A stretch of DNA of 64,000 nt from contig JANCRA010000175.1 of assembly GCA_024362935.1 (NCBI GenBank), positions 496,001-560,000 on the forward strand. Reading direction: 5' to 3'. Each line of letters starts with the position of its first letter. Position 1 is the stretch's first letter. The position numbers and the translations under genes are program-made. Below are positions 34,429-47,800 of this stretch, one piece after another. The notes below the pieces were generated by a model. The model worked only from the letters and a program-made list of their open reading frames with translations. It was not told where the DNA came from and made no database searches. The stretch comes from Setophaga petechia (taxonomy: Eukaryota; Chordata; Aves; Passeriformes; Parulidae).

Positions 34429-34445
34429 ACAAAGCAAACAAACCT

Positions 34446-37009
34446 CATAAGCTTCAAAATTGTACAATTTCAATGGAGTTTTCAAAAACAAATACAAAAA
34501 TGATGCTGTTTCCTCTGTAAGTTGTACCACACACCTTTACAGAAGGAGGAATTCATGGATTGAGTGTGGTGTTCATGTAAAATGTGACTTCTCCTGGGTT
34601 TGAGAAAACTGTTACCTGGTGTTCTCATGGCAGAGTTTCTGCTTTGGGAGGAAAAATCAGTTTAAATGACAAACATCTGTGAAGAAATGGATACACTGGA
34701 GTGAATTAAACTTTCCGTAGCAGTCCAAAGGTAAGTGGACATTGGGCTGGTGTTCACCTTGTAGTTATGGAAGTGAATTGTTAAAACTATTTATGCTTGA
34801 AAGTTACTTGCATTCTACACATTTTGGAATCACTTGGTGGTGTTTTGTTTCAAATGCCAGTCTGCTCTCTAAAGCTCTGCTGCATTTTTTGGTGTGCCCC
34901 TGGGTGGATTTCAGTTTTGTTGGAATACCAGGTAGGTGGAACTGCCACTGTGTGCTGGGGGGCACTGATCATGTTTTTGTTCTGGAAATAATCTTATTCT
35001 TACTCTTGAAAAGTGTTTCTGAAATAATTGGCCTCTCCCTTTTTAATTAATTCCACGTGCTTTGTTTTGGGATGTTTGGGATGTAACATTTAAAGGTTTC
35101 TCCCTGTCTTTCTCAAGAACATTTTCCAGACATGTACAGATTGCATTCCCTCCCAGTTTGAGTGTTTATTTTCTTTGTAGAGAAATGTCAGCTCCTTGAA
35201 AGTCACAATTTTCAGGAGTTGCAGTGCACAAAATATCTGTGTTCAAACTCCCATTCTTTAGGAATGTGCTGGCTTGAATTGTACAGTTTTCTAAAATGGA
35301 ATAATAGGATTTTTATGTTTTGGGCTTGAAGACCAGCTCTGCCAGTTGCTTAAGTGGATGGAAATTCTTGTCTGGGAAAACTTGCTGGCATTTGGGCATA
35401 GCACACAGCTGATTGATACTAGATCTGACTCTGTTTGCTAATGCACCTTAATAAACTCCTTATTAAAGACAGAGCAGAAACAAATTGGTATTTTTCTTAC
35501 TTTGAATATAATTTTCTCAAGTTACTGTGAGTCTTTCAGATTTTAGCCAAAATCTGCAATAGGTTGCACTATATTTTTCCTCTATAGCCCATGAAGTAAT
35601 TATGTAAAATTGATTTTCAAATTGAATTGCACATTAATTCTGGACTACCTTCATTTGGAACAAACAGGTGAATTGTGTTCAAGCATGCATTGTTTTTAAT
35701 AATCAAAATTCAAGTGGTTGATTTCTGTGCCCTTCAGCTTTTCAGTATTGTGTATGAATTAATTAGTGCAGAAGACTGGTCTTGTTTAATACTTCAGTCT
35801 GAAATTGATGGTTTACTCTCATTTAATGCTTTCCTGCCTTGACATTTGGAATTTGTGGGTGAACCTATTCTAAGTATTCCTCTTGTCATATTAATGTATG
35901 ACAAATACAACAGAAAAAAATCCTATAATAGGAAAGTTGGCATTTGAAAAAAGCAGCTGAATGTATGGCTTTTTTCAGCCATTGGTGTTTATTTATTCCA
36001 AGCAAAGAATATTCTGGTAAACTTTGTTGAATCAACTTTTATTAAAAATTCTGTAGTGTGTTTTGAGGGAGGGGGAGATAAGCACCACCTGCACTGTTTA
36101 ATTTGTAATTTTTGGACTTAAAAATAGGTACCAGTTGTGATAAGCAGCAGTTTGCTGTCCTTTCAGGGGTGATGGCAGGACTGGGAGTTCTTTGTTATTC
36201 CCAGGGCTCCTGGTGCTGAGCCATCCTCATGCAGTGACCAGCCCAGGAGTCAGTGTTACCCTGGGTGCACACCTGGGGAAGGAAGGGAGGAAGGAGATGC
36301 TGCTGTGAGTGTGGTGGGTGTTGGAAAGGTGAGAATTCATGATCCTGTGCTCAGCCCTAGACTGGAATGAACTGTAGTCTGGAGATTTAAGGCTCATTTG
36401 CCCTTCTCTCCCACATACATCCATGTATTTATCTCTAACTCTTACCTAGAGGAGAGTTAAAATCAGGATGTGTCTGATGTGGTAATGTAACTCACAGTGG
36501 AGTAAGGAAATGCAGTTCTAAGAGTAAAGAGAATAAAATAAAATGGTGGTGATTACAGGCAAAAAGTGGGCTGTTGGTTGTCAGCCAGTTGTGGATAAAT
36601 TCAAGTCCTGCAGTTGTTTGTGAAGATTAATATGCTGTGATTGATGCTACAGTATTTGTTTTTCCTAATTCTGAAACTGGCCCTTTGAACTTTTGTAAAT
36701 CCTCCTCAGTAGTAAAGCAACAAATACTAAGTAATATGATAAATCTGTTTATTTCCTCCCAAATGAGAGATAATTGCTGATAACATCCCCTTGGCTTGGC
36801 TTGTGTGCAGGAGATTAGAGTCCTGTCTGTTGGATGCTGTTCAAAAGAATTGTCAGATTTTAATATCCTTGGTGTTCTGCCTGTGTTTGTAGCCTCAGTG
36901 GAGGATGGGAGATCTCACAATGATTTTCTGTGAGGAACTGCCTCTGGTTTGAGACAGTCAGTAGCCCTTCTGACTAATCAAGGGCTTCTGACTGCCTCAA
37001 AGGGTGAGA
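34446..37009. other. Intergenic sequence downstream of AEBP2
   Basis: AT-rich unique-looking sequence. No exon, RNA gene or recognised repeat was seen; the longest open frame (about 100 codons, 34,742-35,050) has no recognisable domain. Confidence 0.6.
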
Positions 37010-37283
37010 CTTGGAGAAAAAGATAAACTTGGAGACCTTGTGAAATGATGGAGGAATATCCCTGTGGTCAGCTGGGTCAGCTGCCCTGGTTCTGTCATGG
37101 GCACCCCCAGCCCACTCCCTGGCAGGCCAGCATGAGCTGACCTGTCCTTGACTGAGTGTAAGCTCTGCTCAGCAAAAAGTGAAAAATCAGTGTGATACCA
37201 GCACATTTGTCATCCGAAATCCAAACCAGCACTGTACCAACTACTGGGATAAAATGACCTCCATCCCAGCCATGACCAGGTAT
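37010..37283 (-). mobile_element. Degenerate avian ERV solo LTR, minus strand
   Basis: Read on the minus strand, the element starts with cctggtcatggctgggatgg, which resembles the opening of a common avian LTR (TGTCCTGGTTTCAGCTGGGA, from memory). It continues with matches to that LTR's ctaagtcaaggac and catgctg segments, and to the gaccnnnnggatattcc segment near 37,050. On the + strand the telltale blocks are gaatatccctgtggtcag, gtccttgactgagtgtaagc and ccaaaccagcactgtaccaa. No target duplication or viral coding sequence is visible. The left limit is uncertain and divergence is considerable. Confidence 0.65.
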
Positions 37284-40093
37284 AGGACTGGGAATTGAAT
37301 GCCCCATCCAGACTCTGACATCTCCTTTTCCTCACTGTCACTGCTCAGTTGTGTTTTTTGGCTTGTTTCATCCATGAAACATCGTGTCTAAGCTCATGTG
37401 GATTTGCATAGACATATGGAGTCTGACCAATGCCTCGTTGATTTTAGGAGGACATTGTTATGGATATTTAACTTGTCTACCTCTGTTCACATCTCCTGTC
37501 TGAAACCCAGATTGTGAAATCAGGGGGAATGGAACATGATGTTGCTCGTGATTCATTTAAGCCAAAAAGCTCAACATGAGCCACTTAAATGTGTCTAGGC
37601 ACTGAAATATATGCTTGGATTTACATAATTTCAAGGCCAAAAAATTAGTAAATGTATTGTTTTGGGAGCAAAGCCTTGGAATGTGAGATTCAAGACTGCC
37701 TCTAAGCCATAAAAGCATTTTAAACACTTCTAATTTTAGTCACTTTGCAGCTTTTACTTCCTAGTGAAAAGGAGGTAGGGGCTTGGACTCTGCTTGCTTG
37801 TTCTTTTTTCTTGCCATAAATATTCTCTCCTAGAGCATGGAAAATAAGTCAATTACACTTAAAACTGTTTATTGCAGAGCAGATGTGTGCATACAGCAAC
37901 TGTAGCTGAAAGCCCAAGTATTTAATTAGCAGTTGCCTGCAGCTGGATTCTTTCTTTTTAAACAAGTGAGGAGGTAGGAAAGCAGAAGAGGATGTCAGGA
38001 GACATTCTGCTGACAGTGAGTGAGTTCATGTGTAATTACTTATTAAAAATTTCCCTCTGCCTCTGTCCTCAGAGCCATCATGTGCTTGCTGCCTTCTCAT
38101 TGTGCTGTGCAGCCATCCATGAATTGTGTGTCCTCACTGCCCAGACACCTGTGCTGCCTCAGTCAAGTGACATTTGATGGGGTTCTGTGGCCTTAAGAAA
38201 GGTCTGAAGATAGATCTGAAGCTTTTCTAATAATCCTGTGCTCATCTGGTAGTTCTGTTGTGGCTGTTCCCTCTGCAGTTGTTGAGATTTGCCATTGATG
38301 TGGAGACTGAAGATTTGTGTTATGGTCAGACAGACCATATGTGGGGTCAGACCATATTTAGGGACAGACTTTCCTCATGGGCAGAGCTGTGTGGATTTGC
38401 TGCTGCAGGTGTCACTGAGGTTCCACAGGTCAGATCATGCTGGTGGTACTTCTTTGTGTGCTTTACATCTCATTGAGTAGTTACAAATTGCTTTTAAAAT
38501 GGGCAGATGCAGATAAATGTTGTGTGTATGTTGTGAAAATTTCAGAGAGCTGGTTTGTGGATAAAATGTGGCCTCTGTCTTAAAATAAGCTGCATTTCTT
38601 TCTGTTCAGAATTGCTGTGGAGGAAAGGTGCAAACAAAAGGTTACCTTGGCTGCTGCCTCATCTGGTTAATTACTACAAGCTGTACAAACTGCTCACAGT
38701 AGTTACTGATGTATTTATCTCCTTGGACCCCCCCTTTTTTTTTACTTCTTGGCTAAAATATTTGTTAATTTTAATCTTAGAAGGTATTTCATCATTTAAT
38801 AGCTATTACATGCATTCCAGTGGGAGCTGATTTCAGCAGTAGAGGATTCAAAGATATTTTAAACTGGAAGACAGTAAATATCAAGTAAATACCAAGACAT
38901 GCAGCCACACACTGTGCAGTTTGCAGAAAGTACAAATGATGTTCCTGTCCCACCCCATGCTCTCCCAGGTGCTCAGATCCCACAGTCACAGTACATTTCC
39001 ACTGTGTGTGTGTTTTAGGATCAAATCGAATTTCACAGTGATCTGTAACCAAAAGGTGGCAGCAGCCTACCACACTAAACTGTGCAGAAACTGATGTATC
39101 CCCTGGTACTGAGACTGCTGAAGGTGTTTTTCTTTTCAAAACCACCCTCCTTGTGTGCAGTTTGGTCTTGATACAGCATGCAGTTGTGTTAATTAATTAA
39201 CTACAGCTCTCCTCACTGCTTTTCTGCTTGGTCTGTGTCTCTCAGATGTTGCAGAGGAGAAGAGAAACTGCCTTTTCATAAAACTGACTCCCAAGACTGA
39301 AAATTCGTGAAAGAAGCTATGTTATTACCCAAGTACTGATAAGACTGAACATTATCACATTTTGTAAAATGTATCTGGGTAATTCTGGTGCTTGGGCACT
39401 TCCTTCTCTGGTTACCTTTTCTTTGCCAGTGATGCCCAAGATTGCTCATTTCACTGCCTGATTATTTTCCTAAAGGGGCATGGCAGGAGTTCTGTATTTT
39501 TTGTTCAAGTAGGTTGCATATCAAATGCAATTGTTTAGGTAATCAGATTTTTGGTTGTTGGGCTTTTTTCCCTCCTGAAATGAAACATTGGGCAATTTCA
39601 GCATGAGCTAAAAACAAACAGACCCAAACCAAACAACTTTTATGTTCCTGTAAATTGCAAAGCTTTTCAGATTACTATCCACTTTGTGAAAAATGCTGCT
39701 GGAATCAGAACCATGGTTTCTTCTGTATCTGAGTAATCCTTTCACAGGAAAATGAATTTTTTGTCTGTAAGATGGGTAACCATGTACAAGGCAGGATTAA
39801 AGCAAACTTCCAAAACTCACAGCTGCAGTTGCCTTTAGAATTGTCTAGTAGTATTTGTAGAACTCTGAAAAAAAAAAAAAAAAAACCAACAAAACAACAA
39901 ACCTTTTTCCAAAAAGTGATGTTACTTGGTTTGCTTTCTGCTGTATTTCTGGATTGGTCTGAGGTGTCTAATGGCATCTGCTGTTTTGTGGCAATGACCT
40001 GCATCACCTTTATCCTTCAGTGAGTGAGAGCTGCTGGGATGTGGCTCTGTGAGAAGGGAGCTGGTTTGCATTGCTGCATCAGTGGTGCAGGAT
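37284..40093. other. Intergenic sequence
   Basis: No gene or recognised repeat. There is an A-run at about 39,868-39,886 (gaaaaaaaaa then aaccaacaaaacaacaaac). Confidence 0.55.
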
Positions 40094-40099
40094 GATGCA

Positions 40100-40275
40100 G
40101 TGAGCACAGAGCTGCTGGCATGCCCAGGGAGGTGGGTGAGTCACCATCCCTGGAAGTGTTCAAAAAACACAGATATATTACTGGGAGCATGGTTTAGTGA
40201 TGAACAAGGCATCTCTGTGTTGACACTTGGATCTTAGAGATCTTTTCCAGCCCTAACTATTCCATGTTTCTGTGA
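40100..40275 (+). mobile_element. CR1 LINE 3'-end fragment
   Basis: The series gtgagtcaccatccctggaa, gtgttcaaaaaacacag, catggtttagtgatgaacaa and gatcttagagatcttttcca, then gccctaactattcc, follows the avian CR1 3' end in order (from memory: gtcaccatccctggaggtgt, catggtttagttgac, gaggtcttttccaacc). It is 5'-truncated, as CR1 copies usually are, and lacks an intact octamer tail. Confidence 0.85.
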
Positions 40276-40393
40276 TGTGCAGTGTCTCTCATACTTAAAG
40301 CCTGAAATTCAAGCTGCCACCTCAAAAACTGTCTTAGATGGTTGCCAGAGAAAGGGCACAGCAGTGGATGAGCTGTGGCTCACATCTAACCCA

Positions 40394-40866
40394 GGAACTG
40401 CAGACCCTGAGCCTCCTCTCATCCCAAACCCTCTGAGGAACTGCAGACCCTGAGCCTTTCCTCATCCCAAACCCTCTGGGGCACTGCAGACCCTGAGCCT
40501 CCTTTCATCCCAAACCCTCTGTAGAACTGCAGACCCTGAGCCTTCTCTCATCCCAAACCCTCTGGGGAACTGCAGACCCTGAACCTCCCTCCTCTCATCC
40601 CAAACCCTCTGGGGAACTGCAGACCCTGAGCCTTTCCTCATCCCAAACCCTCTGGGGAACTGCAGACCCTGAGCCTCCTCTCATCCCAAACCCTCTGGGG
40701 CACTGCAGACCCTGAGCCTCCTCTCATCCCAAACCCTCAGGGCACTGCAGACCCTGAGCCTTTTCTCATCCCAAACCCTCAGGGCACTGCAGACCCTGAG
40801 CCTTTTCTCATCCCAAACCCTCAGGGCACTGCAGACCCTGAGCCTTTCTCATCCCAAACCCTCTGG
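40394..40866. repeat. 43-bp minisatellite, 11 copies
   Basis: The unit is aactgcagaccctgagcctc ctctcatcccaaaccctctgggg, counted 11 times. Unit lengths run 42-47 bases with C/T variants in the middle; the last copies share a shortened cccaaaccctcaggg ending, showing local homogenisation. It begins about 120 bases after the CR1 fragment. Confidence 0.95.
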
Positions 40867-43356
40867 TGCTCTCACTGTGTCATTGAGCATTGCCTGGAAA
40901 GCTGCCAGGTTCTCAGCACCCTCTGTGGCTTTCCAGGGATTCCAGTAATGTCATTGCCAAGTTTCTGGTGCACTCCTGGTTGTCTTGGGCTCTTTGCACT
41001 TCCAGGTGGAGCTCAGTGCACTGTGTGCAGTGGGGTGGTACTTCCCAGTTTTTGGACAACAAGGAAGGCTAAAATACATGAGATTAATGGCAGGTAAGTG
41101 TGAAACACAGGCAACCTCTCAATCTAGATTTAAATGTCACTAATGCTATGGCAAGAACTTGCAAGGGGAAGGTGATAAGAGGAAGGTTTTTGCACAGCAT
41201 CTCTTCTGTGCCTGCAGGTCCAGTTCCTGATTTGATGGGGAGTGGACATGTGTTTGTTTGGGGCTTGGTGGGGAGGTTTGGCAAACTTCTCAGCTATGGA
41301 AGAACTTATTGAGTGAAAGTCAGTGTTGTTCAACTCAGTAGTTATCCAGAATGGGTGCAAACACTGCCAAAGCAGAAGTATAGAATTTATTTGCTTGTTC
41401 TGCCATCATGTGAAAGGCAAGGGATGATTATGAATCTAGAAATCATGGGATAGGGTAAATGAGTCACAGCTGAAAACTGAACTGAGATGTTCTGGGGGAT
41501 TTTTTGCAGTAATAGAATTTTTTTTCGCATTTGTGCAAAGTTGTTTTCAAATTGTCCATGTGGTTTTGAGAGGTTTTTTGATATTGGCAAGGTGCTCAGC
41601 AGAAATTGCAGGAGAAATCAGATTGTCTTGTTTGTAATCTATGATGCAAGTTGTTTTTTCTTTATCTACAAGCTTTCTAATCAGCATCTTGGTCTAAGTG
41701 GAAGGTGCATTTACTCTCCATGTGGATTTCCTCCCTGCCCCCAACAGCAGTGGCATCACCTCATCATCTTTAGGGTTTGAGTTCTATAACTTGGGTACCT
41801 ATTTCAGGCTCATCCCTCAAGTGCCTCCTGAATGTGAGTTCACAAATGCTGAGTAACAAAGTCACAGAGTGCCTGTGCACCACAAAGCCAAAGGTCAGCT
41901 ATGTAAGGGGTGATTTGAGTCACAGTAATGTGTGTTCCGTGGTCCTTTGTGTGTTTCTGTCAGCCTTATAGTGAGATCTGTTGTTTTGTGGCTTGCACAG
42001 CCTAAAGGAGCTCGTTTTTCCTGTTTTATCTTTTCACAAACAAATCCACTGGTTGTCATGCTGTACACAGGACAGTAATCTGGCAGCTGGTGGTGAGTGT
42101 GTCACCAAGTTCTGGCTGCATACTTAGGAAAGGTTCAGGATTTCATGGAGCTCAGGAAACTCTTGAAATTACAAATCAGTTATTGGTGTATTTTTTGTGC
42201 ATGGTCACCATTTGTTTTCAATTATGGATAACTTTTTCCAAAGCTGACTTCATTCCAAGCAGTGCCTAAGCATGAGGTCAGTGAGGAGAAATGATTTCTT
42301 GGGCAGGTTTTATCTTTCCAGTGGTTAATTTATCACTTCTGTAAATAAAAGATAATCTGAACTCTGCATTCTTTTGTATCTCATTGTTACACTCAAGCTG
42401 TGCCAAAGAGTAGCGACAAGCAAGATATTTTGCAGTCCTATAAAGAAAAAAAATTGCCAAGTGATAATGCCATTTTTTATTCCAGATGGATGAGGTGAAC
42501 CATTTCATATCCACCATAATTACAGTTTATGAAGCAGCCAACTCAATACACAAGCTGCCATCTGCACTTCATCGGTTTCTTTTACAGCAAGGGACAAAGT
42601 TTTAGCTGTCAGTGAGACAGATGATGTGCATTTTGAGTGATTGTGTATTTTAAAAGTATAAATCCAAAAGTCAACATATCCTCCTGTTCTTGTGTGCACT
42701 TTCTTCCTCTTTCCTCTTTTGAAAGTCAGTTGGCTTCAGTTTGGGAGCTTTTTTGTGGTCATACCACAAAAGGAGCTGAGCTGATTTGGTTTTGGTTTGG
42801 GGCTTTTTTGTTGGTTGGTTTGGGGATTTTTTGGCAGGAAAGGAGCAAATGGTTCACAGGGGAAAAGCATGAAAGGTACTCTGGCATTGCCAGTTTGCTT
42901 CTATTCTGACCTGTGTTAGATTTCCAGTGCTTAAACATCCTCCTTATCTGGAGGCTTTTCAGGACAAATCTGGGGTGGTGGTGGAACAGAGAAATCATTT
43001 CACATGCACCCTCTGTTAGTGTCCAGTGATTTCTTCTGTGTGGGTTGTCATGATTCAACATCCACTCCACAGTTTTCCATTTTTGCCCTGCAGCTGCAGT
43101 CTCTGTGCTCCCTGTGACTCCCTCCCCCTGGGGCCAGCTGTGCTGGAACTTCCCAGGGCACCAGTGAGCACAGGGGGTTTGGAGGCAAAGCTCTGTGTTC
43201 TGTTCCTGCAGGGTTTCATCAACTCACTGCCAGTGATGCCCTGTGCAGGCTGGCCTAGGACAGAGGCTGGGCAGAGCTAAAGAATAAAGCAGGGATTTAT
43301 GGAAAGGATCTCCTCCATGGATCCACCTTGGGCAGCACCAGAGCCCAGCCAGGGCT
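40867..43356. other. Intergenic sequence
   Basis: No gene or recognised repeat family. Open frames are under 105 codons and not protein-like. Confidence 0.55.
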
Positions 43357-43443
43357 GCACCCAAGATGAACCAAAATGGTCACAAAATGAACCCAAATGG
43401 TCCCAAAATGAACCCAAGATGAACCCAAATGGCCCCAAAATGC
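43357..43443. repeat. Short 21-bp tandem repeat
   Basis: About 3.5 copies of a unit like tcccaaaatgaacccaaatgg. The period is a multiple of three, so the + strand frame reads WSQNEPK repeatedly. This is a simple repeat, not a gene. Confidence 0.85.
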
Positions 43444-43823
43444 ACGGCCGGGCACGGGGTCTGTCCCTGGGATCAGCTCTGCTCCATTTGCATCTTGCAG
43501 TTCATTGTCCCATCCCAGCTTTAGCCCAGGCAGTCCCACCCTGCTTGTTTTTCTCTCTCCAGCCCATGGTGTTTGTGCTCCTGGGCTGAGATTTGGATCA
43601 TTTGTCCTTGGTGCCCAGCTGGAGCAGGAATTGTTTTGTGTCCCTGCTCTGTGCACAGAGCTCAGCATCCCCTCATGTGAACCCCAGACCCACACACTAA
43701 AGCAGCACAGAATCTGAAAAATATAAATGCTAAAACCTGAAGCATCAGCAGTAGGTTTGTACCTTTTCCTGGTGCTGGCAATCACAGGGACGCTTCACCT
43801 AAGCACGACATGTTTGCCAAAGC

Positions 43824-43865
43824 TGATGGAATTTGGTCCTGAATTGATGGAATTTGGTCCTGAGT
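43824..43865. repeat. 21-bp tandem duplication
   Basis: Two copies of tgatggaatttggtcctgaa t, differing at one base (43824-43844 and 43845-43865). Confidence 0.88.
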
Positions 43866-44790
43866 TAACATCACCAACGGAGAATGGGGAGAAAGGAGGA
43901 GTGGAGGAATGTGTTTCTTACAACCTTCTTCAAAACTGCTCGACACTTTAATTCTGCTGATCAACGCTGAATATCAAAATGTGTTGTCGAGCTTCTGTTC
44001 CATACCAGCACAAGTGTTACACTATAACAATCAGAAAGACTCCCTGCTGCTTTTAAAAATTGTTACAAAAAAGTAGCCACACACACTTCATAGGTGTTGA
44101 AATGCCCCAGAAGTGTGATGTGGGGATTTGTAGTAGTTGATGCACAATTACCTTCAGAAATCTATATAAAAAGTAAATTGAGACCCAACACTTGGGTATT
44201 GTTCTGATGGTCTACATCTGATAATTTTTATTTCTATTGATTGGCATACACAGCTTTTCCCCCTCTATTTTCTAAAATATTTTGATTAAAGAAAATCCGT
44301 TTTATCATAAGTCTTCTGCAAAGGAAAAGGTATTTTTGCTGAATGTTCTAATGAATTTTATCAAGAAGTGACTAAAGAAACTTAGGGTTTTTTCCAAGAC
44401 ACAGATATGAAGTATATCTGCTGTGTACTTGAGACCAACTCTCTTTACTGTTCAGCTTAACCTAATCCTACCTGAGAGAATTAATGTGTAAAATATCTGG
44501 GTACTCCGGGGTGAATTTGTTGGAGAGGTGGTTTCTGAAGATGGACCTGTTTTGTCAATTCTGGGTCTAAAGGAGTGAATTTTCCCAAGGCCTTACACTG
44601 ATGCAAAATGTGAATTCCTCATAGTCAGTTTTCTGCAGTGGCATCAGGGCTTTTCCTCAGCCAGGTGTAGTGAGGAAGGACATGATACCAGACTGGGAAG
44701 TGGCTGGGACAAAGATACAGATCCCTTTGTGCTTGGTGTGCAGACAGGCTTTGTTTTTCTCAGTGCAAAGTCAGTTTGTAGTTCTAATGT

Positions 44791-44830
44791 ATGTCACCAA
44801 ACTGTATTGGATGTCACCAAACTGTATTGG
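44791..44830. repeat. Perfect 20-bp tandem duplication
   Basis: atgtcaccaaactgtattgg occurs twice head to tail. Confidence 0.92.
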
Positions 44831-47800
44831 ATGTTTTGTTTGGATGCATAGATTTTTTTAAAAAGAACTCTTTTACAGTTAAAGGAGGAAGCAGTAAAGG
44901 TCTAAAGCCTAAAGAAATCTCTTTGATTTCACCATCTCTGAGGGGGAAACATGCCCACAAACCACATAGAAAAGGCAATTTGTCCTGCTGTTAATGCCTC
45001 ATTGTGCCCCTCATTTACCCTCCTAGTCAGGGGACTCTTGGTTACCTCTGCATGAACTTCTGGGTTCTGGCACGATTGCTGGTTTTGCTGCATTCCTGGT
45101 GTGTTTAATACTGCTAGATAAACGACCCCAAATGACTCCAGTCTTCTGGACCTGTTCACTATTATTAGCAAGGTTCCATGAGAAATCCAGGGGCTGATGC
45201 ATTAAGCAAGTCCTTCAGTAAACACAAGTTATCGGGAAGTCCAGTTTTAGCAGCAGAGAGTACAGCATGTCTAGGGCTGATGCTGGAGTTAGCTGTGCTA
45301 GAATTTCTAAATTAACAAAGTATTCACTGTGCTACGCCTGTTTTATCAGGCAGCTGCCTTTGAGATGATTACGTGAAAGGAAAAAATTCTGTAAGGTTTT
45401 TTTGGTTTTTTTTTTTTGCAGCTCAGGCTTTGTTTTGCAGCCCTGAGATAGTGACAGATTAACTAGGCTTAGCCTGGAGTGTGTGTGTAAATGAGAGACA
45501 GCAGAGGCTCTCATGCATGAGTAAGAGTACATGTAGTAATGGCCAGCAGGCTGCTCCTGCTTGTAACACAGCAATAAAACATGAGGCACTGGAAATTGCA
45601 TCTGCCTGTAGTACACCAAGCCACAAGGTCAAGTAAGGTTTGAAGCCAGGCTGCAGAAGAGAAGCTGCACTCCAGCATGCTGCTGTGTGAGAAATGTCTG
45701 TCCCTGCCTCCCTCCCTGGGATTCCTGCCTTATTGATTGCTCTGAAAGCACAACACAGAGCTTTGCTTTGTGTCAGGGTTCTTAGAAGGAGGCACAGGGT
45801 GAGTGGGTTTGTGTGGAAACCCAGGGCACTGGGAATATTTCTGTGTCTGCTCTGGGGTGCTCTGACCCCCAGGGCAGCACTGACTCTGACCCTCACTCAT
45901 GGAGAAAGTTTCCTAGAATCTAGAATAGACTGGAACCCACAAAAGTGTGAAATAGGTTATAGAGAGTAGTGTGGGTGTAGCACTTGGTGGGGAATTTAGG
46001 GTTTGGGATTTTTAGGATGTTGTGGATGGCAGCAAGATGGAGGGCACAGGGTGCTGTCCTGGGTTTCTTCTTCATGCTGCTTCTTCCTCCTTCTCCATGG
46101 GTTTGGGTGGCATTTTGTCATTGGGCAGAAAAGTCCACACTAGGGGCTCTAGGGGATCAGTTATTGGGTTAAAAGGGAAAATAATCCAGGTGTCAGTTCT
46201 TAATTGGATAGTTTAGCTTTAAATACCTTGTACCAAGAGATTGTTGGCCATTTTTGTGGTGCTTTTCCAGTGTGCTGAGCCTGGTGTGGACAGCATGCAA
46301 AACTTTAGATAAGATAATAATAAACAAGAACCTGAAGACTGAAAATATCCAGCATTTCTCTCTTTCCTGACACAAAACCACTCCAGGAGGGTCTCCCCAG
46401 ACAGGGGAGGAGCCCAGCCAGAGTCCCAGCAGTCAGGGAATTGGCAACAGGTCCCCAAAAGGTTTGGAAGGTGCAGGCACTGTAATCCTGCTACAGAGAA
46501 TTCAGGCAGCCAGCTGGAATTCTGTCACCTCACCTTGGGGCAAGCATCAAGCTCCAACTGCTCCTTTTACTGTAGGCAAAATATGAGGAGCTGGTGCAGA
46601 ATAGTGCCTGAAAAGTGTGAGACTGGAGGTAGCTGGATGTCACAGCAACATTTTTGAAATCAGGAGCTAAACTGAGGAGTGTTCTCAGGCAGCTGGGTTT
46701 CATCATCCCCTCAGTGAGGTGGCATTATGTGTTATTTCATTGAGTATCAGATGTGCTCTGTACTACTGGGATTTCCAAAACAGCCATAAATCCTTAAAAC
46801 TGCTAACAGTTAAAGGTATGGGTCTCTTCAGCTTCACTGTGTAATAGAATATGTTTGATAGAATAGAGAACAGGATATTCTGTCTTTATTTAGGTACAAT
46901 ATTAAACATATAGCTATTATCTATACAGAATGCATATGCTGTGCTTATCAGTGTCTTTTCAGCACTTTGATGTATGGACAAATTCAGAAAATCAACAAGA
47001 ATTTAAAAAAAAAGATTGAAAACTACACACTGCAGGAGAGTCAGCTGTGCTGCAAAGGAAAACCAAATTTTGTCTGTTTGACTTTTCATAATTCTTATTT
47101 ATTTATTCGTAATTCATATTTATTAATTCTTATTAAGAAGCAGTGGGTTTGTTGGAGTTTTTGGTGGGTTTTTTGGTTTTTTGTTGTTGTTGTTTTTGTT
47201 GCTCTTTTGAATTTATTTTTTTGGTTTTTTTAAGACTGTAGTTTAGTGTAGACATGTTACATACCCCTGGGTGCTGTTGGAACAGGTCTGTTCCTAAATA
47301 TGATCAAATCAAAGATAATAGTGTAACACAGCTTTTTCAGCACTGGTAGTCCACAGCTGCCTAATTTGTTGTGAAGCCTCTTGCAGTGAAAACCTCATTT
47401 ACTGGAGTTCTCCTCTCTCCTGGGTCTGCTGAGCTGCTTTCAGAGAGCCACAGCTGCAGTTGTGTGTCAGACTGCCCAGCCCCAGCCCAGTGCAATCCTT
47501 ACTGCTCAGAGTCCATGGTTTTCCTGATTTCTCTATTTTCCAAAGTGTAAAGCCATTGTTCTGTAAAAAGGAGCAAGATGAATGCTTTTAAATTAAGGAG
47601 ATGGCATGATGTGATGTCTTGGACACAAAGTACTTATTTTTCTGGTGGAGTACCAGAAGTTGATTTCTATAATTTTTTTTCTGTGCAGCTCCATTAGTGA
47701 TGTTTTCTGTAAGCTTGTGAGTGATGCAATTTTATTAGCTGCAGCTGATATGATTGCAACCAGGTGGATTTTTTTGGGAATTAGTGAGGAGGAGAAGCTT

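Larger units (their letters stand above)
1..34445 (+). other. AEBP2: AEBP2 gene, partial (5' part including exon 1 missing)
   Basis: AEBP2 is a nuclear C2H2 zinc-finger protein that binds SUZ12 and RBBP4/7 in PRC2. With JARID2 it defines the PRC2.2 complex and stimulates EZH2 methylation of H3K27. Seven exons were found by following protein matches recalled from vertebrate AEBP2. All have AG acceptors and GT donors, and all phases agree from exon to exon, giving 279 residues plus a stop after a Ser codon split across the intron 1 junction. The long isoform's acidic, Gly/Ser-rich first exon is absent from the window. In mammals a short isoform starts from an alternative first exon; I could not find its few codons here. 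The start coordinate is therefore just the window edge, and whether all of 1-10,458 is intron 1 depends on where exon 1 lies. Identity as AEBP2 is very secure. Confidence 0.95.
32345..34445 (+). other. AEBP2: AEBP2 3' untranslated region
   Basis: About 2.1 kb of AT-rich sequence follows the stop codon, with AATAAA signals at its start and end. It contains a ~75-nt T-rich tract ending in an acceptor-like AG (32426-32500), another T-run near 34,190-34,211, and many A/T-rich stretches of the kind usual in long regulatory 3' UTRs. The 3' limit is placed about 20 nt after the distal AATAAA at 34,423. No transcript evidence was available, so the end is an inference. Confidence 0.6.

Noticed and set aside
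43299..43785. A minus-strand frame of 162 codons with an overlapping + strand repeat frame.
   Set aside because: The region includes a 21-bp tandem repeat, and the product has no recognisable domain.
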